Source of the DNA: Saccharopolyspora_D taberi
GTDB lineage: Bacteria > Actinomycetota > Actinomycetes > Mycobacteriales > Pseudonocardiaceae
Direction of reading: 5' to 3'
Assembly (NCBI RefSeq): GCF_039534165.1
Contig: NZ_BAAAUX010000019.1
Location: forward strand, 248,001-312,000
Length of the DNA: 64,000 nucleotides
A program made the position numbers and the translations under genes. The notes under the pieces were generated by a model. The model was not told the DNA's origin, made no database searches, and was given only the letters and a program-made list of their open reading frames with translations. Below are positions 37,156 through 45,515 of this stretch, one piece after another. Each line of letters begins with the position of its first letter. Positions within the stretch are counted from its first letter, which is position 1.

Positions 37156-37170
37156 TTGACTTGATGTCAA
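37156..37170. promoter_or_regulatory. Dyad abutting the MerR-type gene start
   Basis: TTGAC and GTCAA arms flank 5 bases and end at the base before the ATG at 37171. It lies in the short divergent region with the monooxygenase gene and is a candidate autoregulatory operator for the MerR-type protein. Confidence 0.5.
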
Positions 37171-37803
37171 ATGGAACCCGTGAACGATCGCGCGGTCTCC
37201 ATCGGCCAAGCAGCGGCGCTCTACGACCTCGCACCGTCCACGGTGCGGTGGTGGGAACGCCAGGGCGTGCTCGACCCGCCCGCCCGCGACGGCGGCAGGC
37301 GGATCTACCGCGACGCCGACCTCCGCCGCATCGGAGTCGCCTACCTGTGTTGCGTGGTCGGGAAAATGCCGCTGGACAAGGCCGCCGTCGTCACCTCCGG
37401 CAAGAGCACGCACGAGGCCTGGCAACGGACCGTCAGCGAGCGGATCACGTTGCTGGAGCGGCAGATCAGCCAGCTGGAGGCCGCGAAGGACTACCTGCGG
37501 CACCTGCTCAGCTGCGAGGACGACGACATCGCGGAGTGCCGCTTCCTCGCACGCGAGCTGTCCGCGAACACTCCACGCGGGCGGGCCTCCGATGCCGATC
37601 TCGTCACCGCCGCCCGCAGCGCACGAACGGCGGAGGCGCGTGACGAAAACCCGGCAGATCGCTCTCCGCGTGACGAAAACACCGCGCTCTGCGCCGGTTG
37701 TCCACGGCCGGTGGAGCGGTCATCCCGAGGCAGGCCCCGGAAGTACTGCTCACGTGCCTGTCAGCAACGCGCCTACCGCGCACGCCACCGAGACCGGGCT
37801 TGA
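37171..37803 (+). CDS. MerR-type regulator with C-terminal Cys-rich domain
   Basis: The 210-residue protein starts with a MerR winged HTH (VSIGQAAALYDLAPSTVRWWE, then RRIYRDADLRRI) followed by a coiled-coil helix (ISLLERQISQLEA-like, residues ~90-110). The C terminus has CAGCPRPVE, then RKYCSRACQQRAYRARH, a probable zinc-binding C-x2-C, C-x3-C module found in small DNA-associated proteins. That tail is unusual for MerR regulators and may be a second DNA contact or a sensor. It is divergent from the flavin monooxygenase, which it may control. Confidence 0.85.
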   Translation: MEPVNDRAVSIGQAAALYDLAPSTVRWWERQGVLDPPARDGGRRIYRDADLRRIGVAYLCCVVGKMPLDKAAVVTSGKSTHEAWQRTVSERITLLERQISQLEAAKDYLRHLLSCEDDDIAECRFLARELSANTPRGRASDADLVTAARSARTAEARDENPADRSPRDENTALCAGCPRPVERSSRGRPRKYCSRACQQRAYRARHRDRA

Positions 37804-38043
37804 CGGCGCGAACAACGCCGGAATCCAGAAAGAACCAACGGGGCGCGAATTCTCATCCGGGATGCAGCCGAGCGGCGCAAGACCTGCATTCCGGTGCTAG
37901 TTTTCCGGTCCCGGTCGGGGAAATCGACGGGCTTGCTTGTGCCTTCGCCGCGATCGCCACTAGCTTCCCGGCCAGTGCGAACCGGACTCGGTTCGGCTCG
38001 GGTACCCGTAGTCCGCTTCCCTTCGACGAAGAAAGGACCGGGA

Positions 38044-38637
38044 GTGAACGCAACAACGATCCCCCTCACCCGCCGTACGACCGGAATCCTCGGCGTGCTC
38101 GTGGCCGCCCTGATGCTCTTCGGCGCCGGTGTGGCCGGTGCCGCGGACAAGACCTTGACCTGGAAGGGCGACTTCCCGGCCATCGGCGAGCAGACCGTCA
38201 AGACGGTCGTGCGCACCGAGATCCCGCAGAAGGCGTCCCCGGGCCAGACCCTCACCGTGCCGTTCACCCTGGACGTGGACGCCGGGGAGGCCGCCGCCCA
38301 AGGGCTGCGGTTGGTCGGTGCCACCAAGCTCTCCGGCACCATCCACTCCTCGGTGACGCTGACCGGCAGCGACGGACGGACCGTCCCGGTGGCGGTGGAA
38401 CTGCCCATCCCGGAGACGCCGGTCCCGCCGGAGGGCACGTTGACCTTCAGCGCGAAGGGCTCGGTCGAGGTCACCGTTCCGGCCGACGCCGCGCCCGGCC
38501 AGGCCACCAGCGCCGCCGACCCGAACGCGACCACGCACGTGGAGACCGACGCCCCGGAGCTCGGCAAGTTCGACGTGCAACTGACCCTGTCCCCGCCGGA
38601 CCAGGACACCGTCCTGGGCACCACCCAGATCGGCTGA
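38044..38637 (+). CDS. Secreted protein of unknown function (DUF6801-like?)
   Basis: The 197-residue protein starts at GTG 38044, 7 bp after AAAGGA. A Sec signal is clear: RR near the start, a hydrophobic core ILGVLVAALMLFGAGVAG and a cut after AGA. The mature part is beta-rich with regular hydrophobic/polar alternation, no Cys, and a Pro-rich segment in the middle. I think it resembles small actinobacterial secreted DUF families but cannot name one with certainty. It is monocistronic and ends in a strong hairpin. Confidence 0.7.
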   Translation: MNATTIPLTRRTTGILGVLVAALMLFGAGVAGAADKTLTWKGDFPAIGEQTVKTVVRTEIPQKASPGQTLTVPFTLDVDAGEAAAQGLRLVGATKLSGTIHSSVTLTGSDGRTVPVAVELPIPETPVPPEGTLTFSAKGSVEVTVPADAAPGQATSAADPNATTHVETDAPELGKFDVQLTLSPPDQDTVLGTTQIG

Positions 38638-38652
38638 TCCGCGGATGGCCCC

Positions 38653-38683
38653 GCACGGGGCCGGGATTCCCCCGGCCCCGTGC
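38653..38683. terminator. Bidirectional GC-rich hairpin terminator
   Basis: GCACGGGGCCGGG and its exact complement flank a 5-base loop between two convergent genes (stops at 38637 and 38737). The 13-bp perfect stem would serve both; no T-run follows. Confidence 0.75.
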
Positions 38684-38736
38684 ACCCGCTCCACCGAGAC
38701 CGGTCGTCCTGCTGAACGCAGTCGCGGTGACCGCCC

Positions 38737-39429
38737 CTAGCGACCTGCCACCCACGCGCCGTCCTCAAGACCGAGGACGCAGCGCGTAGCAGCCGGGCGG
38801 GTGGCCGCGACCGCGGTCGCGTTGACCTCGTCGACAGTCTCGATCCAGCGTCGGGCCGCGTCGGGGTCCTTGCCGAAGGCGATGTGCCGCCGCAGGAGCC
38901 GTTCCCGCCGCAACTGGTCGTCGACCTCGCAGAACCAGACCTCGTCGACGACGTCGCGGACGTCGCGCCAGGGTTCGCGCTCGTCGAGCAGGTAGTTCCC
39001 TTCGGTCACGACCAGCTGTGCCGACGACGGGATGGGAATGCTGCCCGCGATCGGTTGCTCGACGGCGCGGTCGAAGCTGGGCACGTAGACGGTTCCGGCT
39101 CGTTCGCGGATCCGGCGCAGGGTGGCCAGGTATCCGTCGGCGTCGAAGGTGGTGATGGCACCTTTGCGGTCCGCCAGCCCCTGGCGCGCGAGTTCGTCGT
39201 CGGCCAGGTGGAAGCCGTCCATCGGGAGCCACACGGCTTCGATCCCGCGCAGTTCTGCCATTTCGACGAGGTCCTGGGCCAGGCTTGACTTCCCGGCCCC
39301 CGGACAGCCGGCGATGGCCAGCAGCACCTGGGGGCGCTGCGCGAGCAGGTCCGCCAGCCAGCCGGCCACCGTCGCGTCCAGGCGGGGATGGGCACTCCGG
39401 TCGTGCCGGACCACGTCTTGGTCGATCAC
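38737..39429 (-). CDS. P-loop nucleoside/sugar kinase family protein (FrcK/uridine-kinase-like)
   Basis: The 230-residue protein has Walker A GCPGAGKSSL near residue 40, a substrate-binding MDGFHLADDEL block and a lid segment RRERLLRRH. This is the uridine kinase/phosphoribulokinase superfamily; the FrcK branch is linked to fructose import. I chose GTG 39429 because GGAGGA lies 5 bp upstream; an earlier ATG (39471) lacks a ribosome site. It follows the sugar porter by about 50 bp in the same direction and may phosphorylate the imported sugar. Confidence 0.8.
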   Translation of the reverse strand: MIDQDVVRHDRSAHPRLDATVAGWLADLLAQRPQVLLAIAGCPGAGKSSLAQDLVEMAELRGIEAVWLPMDGFHLADDELARQGLADRKGAITTFDADGYLATLRRIRERAGTVYVPSFDRAVEQPIAGSIPIPSSAQLVVTEGNYLLDEREPWRDVRDVVDEVWFCEVDDQLRRERLLRRHIAFGKDPDAARRWIETVDEVNATAVAATRPAATRCVLGLEDGAWVAGR

Positions 39430-39483
39430 TGCTCCTCCGACACCTTTCTCGTCCAACGGCTCGGCGCACATCCCCGCCGGCCG

Positions 39484-40857
39484 CTACTTCTGCCCGCCGC
39501 GCAGGGACTTCTCGATGTCCTCCAAGCTGCGGCCCTTGGTCTCCGGCAACTTGCGGTACAGGTAGACCATGCCCAGCAGGCCGAGCACGCCGTAGATCCA
39601 GAACAGGCCGGTGGCCGTGAACATCTGGATCAGGGTCAGCACCGAGACCGAGATGAGGAAGTCCAGGCCCCAGTGCGTCACGGTGCCGACACCGGCGGCC
39701 TTGCCGCGCACGGCGGTCGGGAAGATCTCGCTGTTGATCAGCCAGATCGCCAGGCCCAGGCTGGCGGCGAAAGCCGCTTCGTAGACCATCAGCCCGACGG
39801 TCAGCAGCGTGCCCAGGCCCTGCACGCTGGGCAGCAGGTACAGCGCGCCCAGGCCGAACAGCACCGCGATCACCACTCCGGTGCCGCCGATGAGCAGTGG
39901 CCGGCGTCCGACCCGGTCGATGAGCAGCAGCGCGATCGCGGTGAACACCATGTTCGTCGCGCCGATCCCGACCGAGGACAGGATCGCGGCCGAGTCGCCC
40001 AGACCGGCCTGCTTGAGGATCGTCGGCGCGTAGTAGATGACCGCGTTGACACCGACGAGCTGGTTGGTCGCCGCGACCGCGACGCCCAGCAGCACCGCGG
40101 GCCGCAGCCGGGGGCGGACCAGGTCGCGGTAGGAGAAGCGGCTCTCCTCGCGCATCGCCGCCGACATCTCGGCCAGCTCGGCCTCGGCGTCCTCCGGGGA
40201 CCGGGTCCTGAGCAGCGCCTGCCGCGCGTCGTCGGTGCGGCCCCGGGAGAGCAGCCAGCGCGGGCTCTCCCCCAGCATCAGCAGCCCCACCAGCATCGCC
40301 AGCGACGGGATCACCGCCAGGCCGAGCATCCAGCGCCACCCGCCGCTTTCGGCGAAGGCGTAGCCGACCAGGTAGGAGGCGAAGATGCCGATGGTGATCA
40401 TGAGCTGGTTCATCGACACCAGCCGGCCGCGGCTGGCAGGCGGGGCGATCTCGGCGATGTAGGTGGGCACCACCAGCGAACTGGTGCCGATCGCCAGCCC
40501 GAGCAGCACCCGCGCCAAGATCAGGATCTCGGCGTTGACCGCCGCGGCCGACAGCAGCGCGCCCACGCTGAACACGATCGAGACCAGCACCAGCGTGCTC
40601 TTGCGGCCCATCCGGTCGACGACCGGGCCGCCGCCGATCGACCCGACGATGGCGCCCAGCAGCAGGGAAGCCACCACGAACTGCTGCATGCCGTCGGACA
40701 GCCCGAACGCGGGAGCGATGTAGAGCAGGGCGGCGGAGATGACGCCGGTGTCGTAGCCGAAGAGCAGACCGCCGAGGGCGGCGATCGTCGAGGCTCCGAT
40801 GACGGCGCCGCGCCCGTGTCGCGCGGACCTGGGCGGGCTGAGCTGAGCGGTGCTCAT
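39484..40857 (-). CDS. Sugar porter, MFS transporter (XylE/GlcP family)
   Basis: The 457-residue protein has twelve predicted membrane segments and the family marks: GYDTGVISAAL in TM1, DRMGRK between TM2 and TM3, PTYIAEIAPPASRGR, QLVGVNAVIYY in TM7, DRVGRRP and PETKGRSLEDIE at the C terminus. These define H+-linked sugar porters. AGGAAGG precedes ATG 40857. It is divergent from the LacI regulator across an intergenic region with a perfect operator-like palindrome, so sugar-induced derepression is likely. Confidence 0.93.
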   Translation of the reverse strand: MSTAQLSPPRSARHGRGAVIGASTIAALGGLLFGYDTGVISAALLYIAPAFGLSDGMQQFVVASLLLGAIVGSIGGGPVVDRMGRKSTLVLVSIVFSVGALLSAAAVNAEILILARVLLGLAIGTSSLVVPTYIAEIAPPASRGRLVSMNQLMITIGIFASYLVGYAFAESGGWRWMLGLAVIPSLAMLVGLLMLGESPRWLLSRGRTDDARQALLRTRSPEDAEAELAEMSAAMREESRFSYRDLVRPRLRPAVLLGVAVAATNQLVGVNAVIYYAPTILKQAGLGDSAAILSSVGIGATNMVFTAIALLLIDRVGRRPLLIGGTGVVIAVLFGLGALYLLPSVQGLGTLLTVGLMVYEAAFAASLGLAIWLINSEIFPTAVRGKAAGVGTVTHWGLDFLISVSVLTLIQMFTATGLFWIYGVLGLLGMVYLYRKLPETKGRSLEDIEKSLRGGQK

Positions 40858-40938
40858 GTGGATGCCTTCCTGGCGTGGCGCGGCGGTGTGGTGTAACGCA
40901 CCGCTGTCGTTGAGTGTTCGAGACCGTAAACCCGAGTT

Positions 40939-40958
40939 AAGCGCTTGCGCAAGCGCTT
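40939..40958. promoter_or_regulatory. LacI-family operator, 20-bp perfect palindrome
   Basis: AAGCGCTTGCGCAAGCGCTT is identical on both strands and lies midway between the divergent porter and LacI genes, over both likely -35 regions. The AAGCGCTT core with central CG is typical of LacI/GalR-type operators. Confidence 0.75.
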
Positions 40959-41027
40959 GCCTGGTATCGTCCGGCGGAGAGGCCGCACCACAGCGGCGTC
41001 GACGGCCGACTCGACGAGGAGCAGGCG

Positions 41028-42014
41028 ATGGCGACCACGGCCGACGTGGCCCGCATGGCCGGTGTGTCCACCGCGACCGTGTCGCACGTCATCAACGGCA
41101 CCAGGAAGGTCCGCGAGGAGACCCGGCGACTGGTCGAGGAGGCCATCGAGGCGACCGGCTACAGCCCGAACACGCTGGCCCGCTCGCTGGCCACCGCCAG
41201 CACCCGCTCGATCGCGGTGGTGATGTCGGCGATCACCAACCCCTACTTCGGCCAGGTGCTGCAGGGCGTCGAGTCCGAGGCGGTGCGGCACGGCTACACG
41301 CTGCTGCTGGCCGACTCCCGCGACGATCCCGACCACGAGCTCCACCTGGTGCGCGGCATGCACGAACGCCGCGTCGACGGCATCATCCTCGCGGCCTCGG
41401 CGGTGCCGAAGCGGACCCTCGAATACCTCTCCGCGCACGAACTGCCGGTGGTGCTGGCCGACCGGCTCGTCGACGACCACTACGACCAGGTCGGGGCGGA
41501 CAACGCCGAGCCGACGGCCGAACTGGTCGACCACCTCGCGCACCGCGGACACCGGCGGATCGGCCTGGTCGCAGGCCGCCGCGGCCTGGCCACCACCGAG
41601 GAGCGGGTGCGCGGATTCCGGGAGGGCCTGCGCCGCAACGACCTCGAACCCGACCCGGACCTGCTGGCGGAGGGCCACTCGCTGACCGAGTCAGCGGTGG
41701 AGGCGACCCGCCGCCTGCTCGACCACCGGCCGACCGCGCTGATCACCGCCAACAACGGAATGACCATCGGCGCGATGCAGGCGCTCGGCGAGGCCGGGCT
41801 CCGGGTTCCGGCCGACATCGCGCTGGTCGGCTTCGACGACTTCCTCTGGGCGGAGTGGTTCGCACCGCGGTTGACCGTGATCGCCCAGCCCTGCGGCGAC
41901 ATCGGGACCGAGGCCGCGCGCCTGCTGCTGCGCCGAATCGGCGCCCCCGGCGTCGAACCCGAGACGCACCGCCTGCCGTCCCGGTTCGTGCACCGCGACT
42001 CCTGCGGCTGCTGA
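41028..42014 (+). CDS. LacI-family transcriptional regulator
   Basis: The 328-residue protein has the LacI headpiece (TTADVARMAGVSTATVSHVI) with hinge helix (NTLARSLATAST) and a full periplasmic-binding-type effector domain (SIAVVMSAITNPYFG, later IALVGFDDFLWAEWFAPRLT). It is intact and ends 4 bp before the target-site duplication of the IS remnant, which therefore left it undamaged. It likely represses the divergent sugar porter and kinase through the 20-bp palindrome and itself. Confidence 0.93.
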   Translation: MATTADVARMAGVSTATVSHVINGTRKVREETRRLVEEAIEATGYSPNTLARSLATASTRSIAVVMSAITNPYFGQVLQGVESEAVRHGYTLLLADSRDDPDHELHLVRGMHERRVDGIILAASAVPKRTLEYLSAHELPVVLADRLVDDHYDQVGADNAEPTAELVDHLAHRGHRRIGLVAGRRGLATTEERVRGFREGLRRNDLEPDPDLLAEGHSLTESAVEATRRLLDHRPTALITANNGMTIGAMQALGEAGLRVPADIALVGFDDFLWAEWFAPRLTVIAQPCGDIGTEAARLLLRRIGAPGVEPETHRLPSRFVHRDSCGC

Positions 42015-42018
42015 AAGC

Positions 42019-42442
42019 TAGGCGGTGTTTAGGAAGTTGGGGCGGTGTCGTAAATAGGTGAGGTCTCCGGTAGGTAGATCAACCACCAATCGAAGATCCA
42101 CCTCGCCTGCGAGCAAGGACGCAAGCCACTATCGATGTTGGTCTCGGCCAACCGGCGCTATCTCCGCCGACGAGCGATTCCGGCCACGATCCCGGTCCCG
42201 AAAGACCAAGCCGCCCACCGCCGCACACGCGGCCGGACCGGTGGACGCCCGCCCGCGTTCGCCCCCGCGACCTACCAGCAGCGTCACGCCGTCGAATGCG
42301 GCATCAACCAGCTCAAACAACACCGGGCCGTCGCCAGCCGTTACGACAAACTCGCCGTCCGCTACCACGCCACCCTGCACGTCGCCGCCATCGACATCTG
42401 GCTCCGCGACCTAACCAAAACCCATTCCCAAACAGCACCTAG
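42019..42442 (+). mobile_element. Internally deleted IS5-family element with CTAG target duplications
   Basis: The 416-bp body is bounded by CTAG at both ends (42019-42022 and 42439-42442), the YTAR type of duplication made by IS5 elements. Imperfect terminal inverted repeats follow: left GCGGTGTTTAGGAA, right (complement) GTGCTGTTTGGGAA, 11 of 14 matching. A normal IS5-family element is about 0.8-1.2 kb, so roughly half is missing. It could still move in trans if a matching transposase is encoded elsewhere. Confidence 0.8.
42093..42438 (+). pseudogene. IS5-family transposase remnant with internal deletion
   Basis: The frame opens in the conserved KIHLACEQGRKPLSMLVSA stretch and then jumps directly to the C-terminal YLRRRAIPATIPVPKDQ and RYDKLAVRYHATLHVAAIDIW blocks. 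The central catalytic DDE region between them is gone, so no active enzyme is possible. The N terminus is also lost. Confidence 0.82.
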
Positions 42443-43266
42443 GCGCGCGGCAGGATTCCCACGGCGCCGTAGACGTTGCCGCGTCGCGCCTCCTCGTCGG
42501 TCACCGGCCGGTCGGGCCGCCACTGCGCGGCGGGCACCACTCCTGGTTCGACCAGGGTGTAGCCGGGCAGCAGCGCGGCCACCTCCTCCCGGCTGCGCAG
42601 GTGCAGCTGCGGCGTCGAGGTGTTGGCCAGCAGGCCCCGGATACCGGCGACTTCCTCGTCGGTGCGGGTCATCTGGGCGTTGTTCGACACGGCCAACGCG
42701 CTGCCGGGCACGCATGCGTCCCGATAGCGGCTGATCAGCCCGGCTCCGTCCAGGCTCGGGATGATGTCGAGGATGCCGAAGGCCAGCACCGCGATCGGAC
42801 GGGCGAAGTCGAACAGGCCGGCCACGCCCGGGGCGTTGAGCACCGCTTCCACGTCGCACGCGTCCGCTTCGGTGACCGTCACCCGATGTTCTTCCGCACC
42901 GAGCAGGTGCCGGGCGTGGTGGCACGCGACGGGTTCCCAGTCCACATAGGCCACGCGCGCAGCGGGGTTGTGCTCGTGGGCGATCTCGTGCACGTTGCCC
43001 ACCGTCGGCACGCCCGAGCCCAGATCCAGGAACTGGTCGATCCCGGCCTCCGTGACCAGGTAGCGCACCGCTCGGCCGAGGAACCCGCGGTTGGCCCAGC
43101 AGTAGTCCCGTTCCGTCGGCGCGATCCGCAGCGCCTGCTCAGCCGTTTCCCGATCGATGGCGAAGTTCGCGGACCCACCGAGGAAGTAGTCGTACATCCG
43201 CGCGATGTTGGGATGGGTCAGATCCGCGTGCCTTACCTGGGCTGCCAACTCCGTATCGTCGGTCAT
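42439..43266 (-). CDS. SAM-dependent methyltransferase, DUF574 family
   Basis: The 275-residue protein matches the actinobacterial DUF574 (PF04672) family: HPNIARMYDYFLGGSANFAID near the start, LDLGSGVPTVGNVHE as SAM motif I and YVDWEPVACHHA as motif II. Function is not known for most members. Its TAG stop lies inside the right CTAG duplication of the IS remnant; the C terminus (VYGAVG) still matches the usual end, so the last residues may be slightly altered by the insertion. Confidence 0.88.
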   Translation of the reverse strand: MTDDTELAAQVRHADLTHPNIARMYDYFLGGSANFAIDRETAEQALRIAPTERDYCWANRGFLGRAVRYLVTEAGIDQFLDLGSGVPTVGNVHEIAHEHNPAARVAYVDWEPVACHHARHLLGAEEHRVTVTEADACDVEAVLNAPGVAGLFDFARPIAVLAFGILDIIPSLDGAGLISRYRDACVPGSALAVSNNAQMTRTDEEVAGIRGLLANTSTPQLHLRSREEVAALLPGYTLVEPGVVPAAQWRPDRPVTDEEARRGNVYGAVGILPRA

Positions 43267-43353
43267 ACCCGCAGGCTACACTCCGCGTTCTTCGTCTTGG
43301 ACACGAACGGGCATCGCTTGAAATGCGCGCCAGCCGCGGTCCCGGGCACGAAC

Positions 43354-43381
43354 GGGGTGGCCGCACTCGTGCGACCACCCC
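43354..43381 (-). terminator. Hairpin after the aldo/keto reductase gene
   Basis: GGGGTGG and CCACCCC arms with an inner GCAC/GTGC extension across one mismatch lie 10 bp past the reductase stop, in the reading direction of the alpha-glucoside operon. Confidence 0.65.
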
Positions 43382-43390
43382 GGCGCCGGC

Positions 43391-44413
43391 TCAGAACTCG
43401 CGACTGCGCTGCTCCAATCCCATTGTGCCGTAAGGGTAATCCGCAGCGCCCGGATCGCTGACGGTGTCGAGCAGTGCGGTTTCCTCCGGTGACAGGTGCA
43501 GATCAGCCGCGTCCAGGTTGTCGTCGAGCTGGCCGAGCGTGCGCGCACCGAGGATCACCGAGCTCACCGCGGGCCGGTCGGCAACCCAGGCCAGCGCGAC
43601 CTGCGCTGAGGAGACACCGCGGTCGCCGGCGATCTTGCGCAGCGCCTCGATGACGTCCCACGTGCGTTGGCTGCGGTTGCGGGGCTCGTAGGCCTCGGTG
43701 CCACGCTCGGGGTCCTCCCCCAGCCTGGTCTGCCCCACCGGCCGCTCGTCGCGCGCGTACTTCCCGGTCAGCCAGCCGCCGCCGAGCGGCGACCACGGCA
43801 GCAGTCCCAGCCCGTTGGCACGCGCGGCGGGCACGATCTCCCACTCGATCTCCCGGACCAGCAGGTTGTACTGCGGCTGGAGCGTGACCGGCCGGGCCAG
43901 GCCGCCGAACTCGGCCAGGTCCACGGCCCGCTGCAACTGCCATCCGGTGAAGTTGGACAGACCGACGTAGTGCACCTTGCCCGCGCGCACCGCGTCGTCG
44001 AGGAACCGCAGCGTTTCCTCCAGCGGGGTGCGGGGATCGTAGGCGTGCACCTGGTACAGGTCCAGGCACTCGACCCCGAGCCGGGCGAGCGAAGCGTCCA
44101 GCGCTGTCGCCAGGTGCTTGCGCGACAGACCGACGTCGTTCGGGCCGGTCCCGGTCGGGAACCGGCCCTTGCTCGCCAGCACCACGTGGTCGCGCACCGA
44201 CGCCGGCTGCCTGGCCAGCCAGCGGCCGATGATCTGCTCGCTCGCACCGGCGTTGTAGACGTCCGCGGTGTCGACGAGCGTGCCACCGGCGGCGGCGAAC
44301 CGGTCGAGCTGGTCGTGCGCGTCCTGCTCGCCGGTTTCCTTTCCGAAGGTCATCGTGCCGAGCGCGAACGCCGACACCGCACAACCGGTGCTGCCCAATG
44401 ATCGGTACTGCAC
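43391..44413 (-). CDS. Aldo/keto reductase
   Basis: The 340-residue protein has the TIM-barrel AKR set: catalytic Asp/Tyr in LVDTADVYNAG, Lys in VVLASKGRF, His in LYQVHAYDP, and NADPH contacts in PWSPLGGGWLTGKY and VILGARTLGQLDDNL. GTG 44413 has GGAG 7 bp upstream and lies 10 bp after the ATPase stop, so it is the last gene of the alpha-glucoside operon. It may reduce a keto-sugar or an aldehyde made during sugar breakdown; the substrate is open. Confidence 0.9.
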   Translation of the reverse strand: MQYRSLGSTGCAVSAFALGTMTFGKETGEQDAHDQLDRFAAAGGTLVDTADVYNAGASEQIIGRWLARQPASVRDHVVLASKGRFPTGTGPNDVGLSRKHLATALDASLARLGVECLDLYQVHAYDPRTPLEETLRFLDDAVRAGKVHYVGLSNFTGWQLQRAVDLAEFGGLARPVTLQPQYNLLVREIEWEIVPAARANGLGLLPWSPLGGGWLTGKYARDERPVGQTRLGEDPERGTEAYEPRNRSQRTWDVIEALRKIAGDRGVSSAQVALAWVADRPAVSSVILGARTLGQLDDNLDAADLHLSPEETALLDTVSDPGAADYPYGTMGLEQRSREF

Positions 44414-44423
44414 GGTTTTCTCC

Positions 44424-45488
<1,065 letters not shown>

Positions 45489-45515
45489 CTCAGGGTCTCC
45501 TGCTCCGCTCGGAAT

